This document shows positions 7,973 through 15,063 of a stretch of DNA of 58,153 nucleotides, in pieces. Below the pieces are notes generated by a model that had not been told where the DNA came from, made no database searches, and saw only the letters and a list, made by a program, of their open reading frames with translations. This DNA is from Anaerolineae bacterium (GTDB lineage Bacteria; Chloroflexota; Anaerolineae; Aggregatilineales; Aggregatilineaceae). The stretch is from the NCBI GenBank assembly GCA_016926875.1, contig JAFGNU010000071.1, forward strand, positions 1-58,153. The letters are read 5' to 3'. The position numbers and the translations under genes are program-made. Numbering within the stretch: position 1 is the stretch's first letter; each line of letters begins with the position of its first letter.

Positions 7973-8515
7973 TTACACCGGAATCAGGCCAAAGAGCAGC
8001 CCCAGCAGCAGGCAGAGCGCGAGCATTGCCAGCAGCCCGGCGCCCCACATGATCCGGCGGCGGCGCGTGTGGTGGCGTGAACGGCGGGCAAGCCGTCGTC
8101 GGCGGCGCAGCGAGAGCGCGGGGTCGCTGAGCAGCGAACCGGCTGCGGGCAGCGCGTCCAGCAGGCGCTTGAGCGCGGCGTCATAGCTGCTGCTGAAGTC
8201 CAGTACGGTTGCACCCGACAGGTAGCGGGGCAGGTCGCCGGGCGAGCGGGTCAGCACGTAGACAGGTTTGCCCCTGCGCCGGGCCAGTACGCCCTCGTGC
8301 CGGATGCCGATCCGCCTGCGGTCGGCCAGCGACAGGATCATCACCATAGCGCCGCAGGTCTGGATCGCGCGGCGAGTTTCGGCGGCCCAGGCCATTGAGC
8401 CTAGAGCGCTGACAGCATCGACAAAAACGGCGTAGCCCGCCGCCTGGAGATCATCTACCAGACGATGGGCTAGCTCGTTATCATCGGGGGGATAGCTGAT
8501 GTAAAGATGCTGCAT
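7973..8515 (-). CDS. TIR-domain protein with C-terminal membrane anchor
   Basis: 180 residues. Residues 1-125 read as a TIR domain: beta-A 'HLYISYPPDD', a central 'AGYAVFVDA', beta-D 'GAMVMILSL', Glu74 where the NADase catalytic Glu of the S-x-W-x-x-x-E motif normally lies, and 'GKPVYVL'. The usual Ser and Trp of that motif are replaced (R-I-G-I-R-H-E). A very basic stretch (about 135-155) precedes one TM helix (about 157-178) at the C-terminus, so the TIR domain should face the cytoplasm. The gene starts 2 nt after the stop of the peptidase gene and has no proper ribosome-binding site, suggesting translational coupling. NAD cleavage is possible but unproven. Confidence 0.75.
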   Translation of the reverse strand: MQHLYISYPPDDNELAHRLVDDLQAAGYAVFVDAVSALGSMAWAAETRRAIQTCGAMVMILSLADRRRIGIRHEGVLARRRGKPVYVLTRSPGDLPRYLSGATVLDFSSSYDAALKRLLDALPAAGSLLSDPALSLRRRRRLARRSRHHTRRRRIMWGAGLLAMLALCLLLGLLFGLIPV

Positions 8516-8517
8516 CC

Positions 8518-10107
8518 TTATTGCGCGAACGCCTCGACGAAGTAATCCGGGTTGAGCTTTTCGCCGGTTGCCTGTTCAAGCGCATCGTTCCAGTGCATGG
8601 TCGCGCCCGGCGCAAAGATACGGTCGCGGAAGAAGTCGCCTGCCGCCGGTCGCCCGGTGATCCCGCCGACGTGCTCCTTCAGCCAGCCGTGCCATTGCAG
8701 CGACATCATCCGGCCCAGCAGGTAGTTCTGGTAGTAGGCCGGGGCCAGCGCGATGTGGTACTTGGCGGCCCAATCAGGATGCTGCTCGCGGCCTTCCGGC
8801 TTGTTGATAAGCTGGTATTTCTCGACCAGTTCCCACCACAGCGCGTTAAGGTCACGCGACGGGTCTTCGTACATCAGGCGCTCGAAGTTGACGACGACCA
8901 TCACCCAGCGGGCGAAGATCAACCGGGCCAGCCGGACGCGCCGGGCGCCTGCTGCTTCAACCTGGGCGGCTGTATCCGGCGCGGTGCCCATGACCTGCTC
9001 CTGCCATTCGGCGTCGAGCGTGAGCGTTTCCATCAGCATCGCCATTGACTCGGTGCTCAGGATGTGCGGGACCGTGCGCAGCAGCCAGGGCAGTTCTTGC
9101 GGGATGTAGGTGTCATACACGGCGTGGCCCATCTCGTGCAGGATGGTTTGCGTCCAGCGCAGGTTTGGCTTGAGATTGCACAGGATGCGCACGTCGCCTT
9201 CGCGGTCGATGTGCGTGCAGAAGGCGTGTTGATCTTTGCCTTCGCGCTCGTACAGGTCGCTGCGATCCAGGATCGGGCGAATGTCCATGCCGAGGCCGTC
9301 GTAGGTTTGGGTCGCCAGATCAACCAGGTCCTTGTCCTTGAACAGCGCGTTGAAGTCATAATCGCTGAGCATGGGCGCTTCCTGGAAGAAGGGATCGGCG
9401 TAGTGCCAGGGCATCAGGTCTTCGACCGGCACGCCAAAGCGCTGGCTCAGGTCGGCGTCCATCGCGGCCTTGACCGCGCGGAACGGTTCCTCGATCTTAT
9501 CTGCCAGTTCGTCCAGCATGGCATACAGCCAGTCGGGGTCGAGTTCGTCCAGCATCAGGCTCATGCGGTGGAAGTTGGGATAACCCATAGTGTGTGCGGC
9601 TTCGTTGCGCAGTTCGGCCAGGCGGCGAATCTGGTTTGCGACCTGCGCACCGATCTGTTTGCTGGCTTCCCACGCAGCGCAGCGCTCCTCCGAGTCGTTT
9701 TCGGTGGCCAGGATTTCTTTGATCGCGTTGACGGTCAGCTTTTGCCCGTCCACTTCGGCGCGGAAGTTGGTGTAGGCGTCGTCCAGTTCTTTTGATAACT
9801 GGGCAACCTCGTCAATGGTCGCCGGATCACGCTGGCCCCTGGCATATTCCAGGTGCAGCAGGTGCACCATGCGGGCTAGCTGCGAGTCATCCCCGGCGGC
9901 GCCTGTTTCATCCCAACGCCTGTACTGCTCGTAAGGCCCGGTTTCGGCCCAAAAGCGCATCCAGGCCGCGTTGGCGTCGGCAGAGGCGTTGAGGGCTTCG
10001 GGCGTGCCGGTGGTGGCTGCAACCCAGTATTTGCTGTTCAGGTCAATGGACAGTTCACGGACATTCGCTGTCGTCTGTTCGACAGCAGCGCGGATCGTTT
10101 CGGTCAT
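8518..10107 (-). CDS. M2 (ACE-like) zinc metallopeptidase
   Basis: 529 residues, similar in size to bacterial M2/M3 peptidases. The zinc motif H324-E-M-G-H328 is followed 25 residues later by Glu353 in 'STESMA', the gluzincin third ligand. 'KYWVAATTGTPEA' near the N-terminus and 'LRNEAAHTMGYPNF' (about 166) match the peptidyl-dipeptidase A (M2) family. No signal peptide is seen, so it is probably cytoplasmic. M3 oligoendopeptidases are the alternative assignment. It is the first gene of the minus-strand operon continuing into the TIR, phosphorylase-like and nitroreductase genes, and is divergent from chbG-like 10301. Confidence 0.85.
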   Translation of the reverse strand: MTETIRAAVEQTTANVRELSIDLNSKYWVAATTGTPEALNASADANAAWMRFWAETGPYEQYRRWDETGAAGDDSQLARMVHLLHLEYARGQRDPATIDEVAQLSKELDDAYTNFRAEVDGQKLTVNAIKEILATENDSEERCAAWEASKQIGAQVANQIRRLAELRNEAAHTMGYPNFHRMSLMLDELDPDWLYAMLDELADKIEEPFRAVKAAMDADLSQRFGVPVEDLMPWHYADPFFQEAPMLSDYDFNALFKDKDLVDLATQTYDGLGMDIRPILDRSDLYEREGKDQHAFCTHIDREGDVRILCNLKPNLRWTQTILHEMGHAVYDTYIPQELPWLLRTVPHILSTESMAMLMETLTLDAEWQEQVMGTAPDTAAQVEAAGARRVRLARLIFARWVMVVVNFERLMYEDPSRDLNALWWELVEKYQLINKPEGREQHPDWAAKYHIALAPAYYQNYLLGRMMSLQWHGWLKEHVGGITGRPAAGDFFRDRIFAPGATMHWNDALEQATGEKLNPDYFVEAFAQ

Positions 10108-10300
10108 AAAGTCACCTCGTCATCAAAATGGTTTGTTTTAAGGCTACAATGGTTACCGGTTCAGGCTTGAAAGAGTAACACAAAGACGTTCGAAAAACGA
10201 GCGCCCGGTTGCCTTTTCCCACGTGCAGGAGTAGGCTAGGGTGCGAGATGAGTTAGCGCCGATTTGTTCTTTTTACTTTCAACAGCAGGTGAACCTTTTC

Positions 10301-11155
10301 ATGAAACAACTGATTGTTAACGCAGACGACTTTGGCCGGGCGCCGGGTGTCAACCGGGGCATCCTCGACGCCCACCACAACGGGATCGTGACTTCAACGA
10401 CGGTCATGATCAATTACCCCTACGCGCCCGCCGCGCTGGACGAAGCGCTGGACAGCGCGCCGGACCTGGGGCTGGGGCTGCACCTCAACCTGACATCCGG
10501 GCGGCCTGTGTCATCGCCGGAGACGGTGCCATCGCTGGTGAATGCGGACGGTGTTTTTTACCATATCAGCGACCTGGCGCCCCGCTATGGCGACCTGGAC
10601 GCGGACGACATCCGGCGCGAACTGACGGCGCAGGTGGCGCGTTTCATCAGCCAGGCCGGACGCCCGCCTGATCACCTGGATGCGCACCATCACAGCGCGT
10701 ATTTGCACCCGGCGGCGCTGGCGGTGCTGCTGGACCTGGCGGCTGAATATCAACTGCCGGTCCGCCGCCCGTCGCTGCGCTTCAAGCCGGGCCAGACGTT
10801 TGAACTGCTGAGCCGGTATGTATCCGGCCTGCCTGAAGAGACCATCCGGCAGTTCAGCGAGCAGATGCAAACGGTATTCGACGAACGGCCCGCGCCGCTG
10901 ACAACCGACGCGCTGGAACTCGATTTTTATGATGAACGCGCCACCCTGGGCGATCTGCTGGTGATCCTGACCAACCTGCCGCACGGCATCACCGAGTTGA
11001 TGTGCCATCCCGGCTACGTGGATGATGCGCTGGCGACAAGCGTTTATGCTGCCCAGCGCGAAGAAGAAGTGAAGCACCTGACGCACGCTGCCACCAAAGA
11101 GTGTATTCAGGCAGAGGGTATTCGCCTGATTACGTTTGGGGACATCCCCCGTTAG
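10301..11155 (+). CDS. ChbG/YdjC-family carbohydrate deacetylase
   Basis: 284 residues. 'LIVNADDFG' at the N-terminus supplies the metal-binding Asp pair, and 'DHLDAHHHSAYLHP' near residue 125 supplies the His ligands of the YdjC/ChbG fold, which deacetylates N-acetylated sugars such as chitooligosaccharides. 'ELMCHPGYVDD' near the C-terminus is also conserved. ATG 10301 has AGGTGA 8 nt upstream; an earlier in-frame GTG at 10241 adds 20 residues with no family match. It is the first gene of a rightward four-gene unit, 17 nt before the next start. The substrate is not determinable from sequence. Confidence 0.88.
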   Translation: MKQLIVNADDFGRAPGVNRGILDAHHNGIVTSTTVMINYPYAPAALDEALDSAPDLGLGLHLNLTSGRPVSSPETVPSLVNADGVFYHISDLAPRYGDLDADDIRRELTAQVARFISQAGRPPDHLDAHHHSAYLHPAALAVLLDLAAEYQLPVRRPSLRFKPGQTFELLSRYVSGLPEETIRQFSEQMQTVFDERPAPLTTDALELDFYDERATLGDLLVILTNLPHGITELMCHPGYVDDALATSVYAAQREEEVKHLTHAATKECIQAEGIRLITFGDIPR

Positions 11156-11172
11156 CTCCTGTGAGGAAGACT

Positions 11173-12144
11173 ATGGACGACCAGCCGCCCGTGCCTGACG
11201 ATGCACAAGAAGACGACCTGATCTACGAGGACCTGGAGTCCGAATCCTGGCCGGGAGAAACCGGGCTTGAGGCCATCGATCTGGATGCGCTGGACGACGA
11301 GATCGAGCCGGTTGAGTATGACGAAACAACCGGTGACGTGCTGGATACAATCGAAACGCTGGACGAAAAGATCGATGCTTTGCCGGATGAAGAAACCGTC
11401 GAAGAGGTGCCAGAAGCACCTGCCGGGGACGAGACGGTCGAAGAACCGGACGAACCGGCAGATGAAGCAGTAGCCGAAGCGGTGGACGAGGTCGCGGACG
11501 AAGAGACTGCCGAGGTCGAACCGTCCGAACCGGCAGCCGAAATCGAGGAAGCCACAGAGTTCAAAGAAGCGGACGAGGCCGGGATCGCGGAAGAAGCGAT
11601 AGAAGCCCCCGCGCTGCCGGACATGATCTACCGCGTATTGATCCCACTGCCGCCCGAACTGGCCGGGCAGACGGAGGCGCTGCGCGAATCGGCGGGTATG
11701 GGCGCTGCGCCGCCGCCCGGTATCGAACTCGCAGCAGCGTTTCGCGCGGACGATGTGGGCGCGGTTGAAACGGCGCTGGCCGACTGGGCGCGGGCGCATC
11801 TGCCGGCACAGCTTGAGATCACCGGCGTGCTGGCCGAGGTGGTCGGGGAACAACAGTACGTGACCGGGTGGACGCTCCAACCGGACGAAGAACTGCAAGA
11901 AGCGCAGCACGAGTTGATGACCGCGCTGGAACCGCTGATCACGCCGCTGGCCGACGCGCTCCCCACTTTCCATGCGCGCGTCACCATCGGGGATCACATC
12001 CCGCCCCAGCCGTTCCCGCGCCTGGTCGGCCAGATGCAGCGCGACTTCGAGCCGTTTGTCTGGCACGCCGAGACGGTGTCGCTGCTGCGGCATCCAGCGG
12101 ACATCGAGGCGGGCGAGTGGGAGGAAACCGGGTCGTTCAGGTAA
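11173..12144 (+). CDS. acidic protein with degenerate 2H-phosphoesterase-like domain
   Basis: 323 residues. Residues 1-150 are low-complexity and extremely acidic, dominated by Glu, Asp, Ala and Val. From about residue 154 ('MIYRVLIPLPPELAGQ') a folded domain follows the layout of LigT/YjcG-type 2H phosphoesterases, which act on cyclic or 2'-5' nucleotide linkages. However, the first H-x-T motif is not visible (the corresponding strand reads 'IELAAAF'), and the second reads 'HARVTIG' (residues 267-273) with Arg269 where the catalytic His should be. The domain may therefore bind rather than cleave. AGGA precedes ATG 11173. It lies between a deacetylase gene and two SLATT genes. The family call is tentative. 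Confidence 0.5.
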   Translation: MDDQPPVPDDAQEDDLIYEDLESESWPGETGLEAIDLDALDDEIEPVEYDETTGDVLDTIETLDEKIDALPDEETVEEVPEAPAGDETVEEPDEPADEAVAEAVDEVADEETAEVEPSEPAAEIEEATEFKEADEAGIAEEAIEAPALPDMIYRVLIPLPPELAGQTEALRESAGMGAAPPPGIELAAAFRADDVGAVETALADWARAHLPAQLEITGVLAEVVGEQQYVTGWTLQPDEELQEAQHELMTALEPLITPLADALPTFHARVTIGDHIPPQPFPRLVGQMQRDFEPFVWHAETVSLLRHPADIEAGEWEETGSFR

Positions 12145-12228
12145 CCGACTTCGTCGGGAAGATATGGTCCCGGCGTGGTGAGTTGGCGCAAGGATACGAG
12201 ATGCTCAATGGTTTGAGGAGGATAGACT

Positions 12229-12954
12229 ATGTCTGGTGGTGAACCATCGACTCAGGAACCAAGACACGAGGAATCCGCGTTTAAAGACGTCGACAGGGGG
12301 ACATCCAAGCTCTTTTTTATCCGCCGACGTCCCCGCATGTGGGGCGTGTCACGCAAGTGGGTGCGCCCGCCTGATGCCGAGTACGAGCGGCTGTTGGAGT
12401 GGGAGGGGTTTATCTCGATCAAGCGGCTGAAAATACCCGTTTCCGAGATACTCGAAGCGGACTGCCGCGAGTTGGAACAGCACTTGATGGATCATTTCTG
12501 GCAGATGGACCAGGAAGCCAAGTACTTCCAGAACCTGTATTACCTCTACCAGTGGATGTTCATCCTGTTCGCGTTCCTGACGACCGCAATTGCGGCGACC
12601 AATGTCCTGTTTCACAGCCTGGGCACCCAGGCATCGCTGGGTATTTTGAGCCTGACCGAACTGCTGGCGATCATCACCGCGATCATCAGCGGGTGGGCGG
12701 CGGCGATCTCGTTTTTGGGCGCGAACCGTTCACCGCAGAAGAACTGGTTCAAGGCGCGTGTCAAGGCGGAAAGCTTGCGCTCGCTGTACTTTACCTACCT
12801 GGCGCGCCAAACACCGTTTGATATTGCGAATGATCGAGAGCGCATCCAGCAGTTGCGCCGGAAAGTGCTGAGCGTGCTTAGAGAAGCGCGCGGTGACCAG
12901 GGACAAGAGCAAGAATCCGTGAGGCGCACCGTGTCGGAAGAAGCGCAGCAATGA
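12229..12954 (+). CDS. SLATT/DUF4231 two-TM protein (first of pair)
   Basis: 241 residues. Two TM helices (about residues 109-130 and 143-164) are separated by a short loop. A cytoplasmic helix follows with the family-like pattern 'FKARVKAESLRSLYFTYL' (about 174-191) and a charged C-terminal tail. This is the DUF4231/SLATT arrangement, a group predicted to act as membrane effectors in nucleotide-centred conflict systems. The N-terminal 95 residues are polar. GAGGAGGAT gives a strong ribosome-binding site before ATG 12229. It is followed 51 nt later by a second SLATT gene. No SMODS or SLOG gene, the usual partners, is nearby. Confidence 0.72.
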   Translation: MSGGEPSTQEPRHEESAFKDVDRGTSKLFFIRRRPRMWGVSRKWVRPPDAEYERLLEWEGFISIKRLKIPVSEILEADCRELEQHLMDHFWQMDQEAKYFQNLYYLYQWMFILFAFLTTAIAATNVLFHSLGTQASLGILSLTELLAIITAIISGWAAAISFLGANRSPQKNWFKARVKAESLRSLYFTYLARQTPFDIANDRERIQQLRRKVLSVLREARGDQGQEQESVRRTVSEEAQQ

Positions 12955-13005
12955 TGCGCCGGTCTGGTTGTGTGCAATGTGCGAATAAGGAAAGGCTGAC
13001 AGAAC

Positions 13006-13545
13006 ATGTCTGATACAAATCCATCTACACCCGCTCAGCCGGACCCGCTGCTGAGCGATGAAGAAGCCAAGCTGCGAACGGCGCTGTATTTGAAGCTTCG
13101 CTTGAACTACCAGGCCGATTATTACCGGGACCGCATCGACGAGTTTACATTCAACTCCGACCGGATGCTGCAACTATCGGCGTTTATCATGGGGGTATCA
13201 ACCGTCGTGTCGTCGCTGTCGATCCTGGCGGACACCGTATGGCTGCCGTTTTTCACGGCACTGCTGCCCGCGTTTGCAGCGGTGATCTCGTCGTTTCGCT
13301 CGGTGTACCAGTGGGAGCGGCAGGCGTCGATGTACGAAGAGTCCCGGTTGGGGTTGGAGCAGGCGTCGATTGTGATGCCGGACGAGGATTACGTCAAGCC
13401 GGGCGATTACGAGCGCTTTTTCCCCGAACTGGTGCGGCAGTCCGAAGAGGTGCTGCGCGGTGAGGCGGCGCAGTGGGGCCAGTTGATCAACCTGCTACCT
13501 GCTGCCGACGGATCGCTGTACGAAGACCGGGACGACGCTCAATAG
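13006..13545 (+). CDS. SLATT/DUF4231 two-TM protein (second of pair)
   Basis: 179 residues. A helix containing 'LRLNYQADYYRDRIDEF' precedes two TM segments (about 55-75 and 79-98). The C-terminal region has 'YQWERQASMYEESRLGLEQ', the conserved post-TM helix of the SLATT group. The protein resembles the preceding gene product in layout more than in sequence, so the two may form a heteromeric membrane complex. AAGGAAAGG lies about 10 nt before ATG 13006. It is the last gene of the rightward unit and ends 11 bp before the convergent mltG gene. A pore-forming effector role is inference from the family. Confidence 0.72.
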   Translation: MSDTNPSTPAQPDPLLSDEEAKLRTALYLKLRLNYQADYYRDRIDEFTFNSDRMLQLSAFIMGVSTVVSSLSILADTVWLPFFTALLPAFAAVISSFRSVYQWERQASMYEESRLGLEQASIVMPDEDYVKPGDYERFFPELVRQSEEVLRGEAAQWGQLINLLPAADGSLYEDRDDAQ

Positions 13546-13556
13546 GGCGGTGCGGG

Positions 13557-14936
13557 TCAGTCGCAGTCCAGGTTGGCGAGGTGCTCTTCGTAGGTTTCGG
13601 CGAAAGCTGCGCCGCCGTCACACGCGGCAGAATGGTAGTAGTAGTTGGTTTGCGGCGGGTAGACGGCGGCCAGGATCGCGCTTTGACCGGGGTTGTCGAT
13701 GGGCGTCGGCGGCAGGCCGGGCAGCGTATAGGTGTTATATGGCGACTCAACTTCCATATTGCTGCCGGTGACGCGCGGCCACCAGTTGCCCGGACCACCC
13801 AGCGCATAGCTGACCGGCACCGTCGAGGCCAGCCGGTTGCCGTCGCGCAGGCGGTTGTAAAACAGGCTGGCGATCAACTGCTGCGTTTCGGGCGTGTAGG
13901 ATTCGCGTTGGGTGATCGAGGCGATGATCAATGCCTCGTAAAAGCTGACGCCCTGTGCGGCAGCATCGGCGCGCACCTGGGGCGAGACGTTGGCCGCGAA
14001 GGCGTCCAGCAGCATATCGCGGAAGGCTTCAGCGGTGGTGTCGTTTTGCGCGGTGTAGGTGCCGGGGAATAGAAAGCCCTCCATCGAGGCCCCCGGCGGG
14101 CGGTCCATCACAAAATCATACCGCGCGCTGGCGCCCGGCCCGGTGACCGATAGGAAATCCGCGCCGGTGAACAGCGTCTCCGAGGCGTTGATCGCATCTG
14201 CGATCTGCTCCATTCGCCAGCCTTCCCGCACCTGGATCGTGCAGGGGCAGTTGGGCGTGCGCGGCCCGCTGGCCCCGTATGCGGCAGCCCCGGCGGGCGC
14301 GGCAGGGTCAGCAGACGGGGCGTTGTCGGCAGCACCGGGCGGCAGGTAGATCGCCTGCCCAACTTGCAGCAGGCGGTTGTTTGCGCAGTTGGCAAGCATG
14401 AGATCATCCACAGTGATGGTGCCACCGGCTCCGAGCACAAACGCAAACCACGTATCACCCGGCTGCACAATGTAGCGCTGCCAGCCATCGGGCGAGGCGC
14501 AGCCACCGTCCTGCACTGCGGACTCGTCCGGCATGTCGCCCGTATCCGATCCGGCGAAGACCGACCCGCCCACGACGACCGGCGCATCTGCCGGTTCCTC
14601 TGCCGGGGGATCGGTTGGGGCAGAGGCGGGCGTAGTGTTCGATGCAGCAGCGGGAGCGCCTGTTGGCGTGTGCGTTGGTGATGGGGAAGCCGTTGGTGTG
14701 GCGGTTGCCGTGACAGTGGGCGGTGGCTCACTTGTCACAGCAGCCAGCGTTGAGCGGCTGGCGGCGCGCGTTGGCCGGGCGTCTGACTTGGGCGCGTCGG
14801 AGTCCGGCATAACCAGTACAATTGCAGCCAGCGCGATCACCCAGGCAAGCACCCCGCCGCCTAGCAGCAAGGCCGGGATCAGCCAGCGGCGCCGGGTGGG
14901 ACGGCCAGATGGTCTGGGATGTTCTGGTATCGTCAT
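13557..14936 (-). CDS. mltG: MltG-type endolytic transglycosylase with LysM domain
   Basis: 459 residues. A basic cytoplasmic start and one TM helix (about 20-42) are followed by a Thr/Pro/Ala-rich stalk. A LysM domain comes next (about 155-205, 'YIVQPGDTWFAF' and 'VGQAIYLPP'), then the YceG/MltG domain with 'EGFLFPGTY', 'IIASITQRES' and 'YNTYTLPGLPP'. Glu345 in Q-R-E-S aligns with the catalytic Glu as I recall it from E. coli MltG. The enzyme cuts nascent glycan strands in the periplasm or outer wall face. A possible -10 lies 8 nt before ATG 14936, so the mRNA may be leaderless; ATG 14945 is an alternative start. Confidence 0.88.
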   Translation of the reverse strand: MTIPEHPRPSGRPTRRRWLIPALLLGGGVLAWVIALAAIVLVMPDSDAPKSDARPTRAASRSTLAAVTSEPPPTVTATATPTASPSPTHTPTGAPAAASNTTPASAPTDPPAEEPADAPVVVGGSVFAGSDTGDMPDESAVQDGGCASPDGWQRYIVQPGDTWFAFVLGAGGTITVDDLMLANCANNRLLQVGQAIYLPPGAADNAPSADPAAPAGAAAYGASGPRTPNCPCTIQVREGWRMEQIADAINASETLFTGADFLSVTGPGASARYDFVMDRPPGASMEGFLFPGTYTAQNDTTAEAFRDMLLDAFAANVSPQVRADAAAQGVSFYEALIIASITQRESYTPETQQLIASLFYNRLRDGNRLASTVPVSYALGGPGNWWPRVTGSNMEVESPYNTYTLPGLPPTPIDNPGQSAILAAVYPPQTNYYYHSAACDGGAAFAETYEEHLANLDCD

Positions 14937-14943
14937 GCGGCAC

Positions 14944-14971
14944 ATTGTACCGTTTTCCGGCCAACACACAA
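14944..14971 (-). promoter_or_regulatory. possible mltG promoter giving a near-leaderless mRNA
   Basis: On the minus strand TTGTGT (14966-14971), a 16-nt spacer, and TACAAT (14944-14949). Transcription would start at or within a few bases of ATG 14936, where no ribosome-binding site is seen. Confidence 0.4.
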
Positions 14972-14998
14972 CGTTATATTCCCTTAGTCCTTGTTTTG

Positions 14999-15024
14999 GC
15001 CTATACTCTGACTAGCGTATAGGC
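14999..15024. promoter_or_regulatory. perfect 8-bp inverted repeat between divergent genes
   Basis: GCCTATAC (14999-15006) and GTATAGGC (15017-15024) flank a 10-nt spacer between mltG and the kinase gene at 15064. It could be an operator, or a hairpin in the kinase 5' leader. Confidence 0.45.
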
Positions 15025-15063
15025 TGGCTATGTACTGGTATTGCAGCGTGGAGCTAGGACCTG

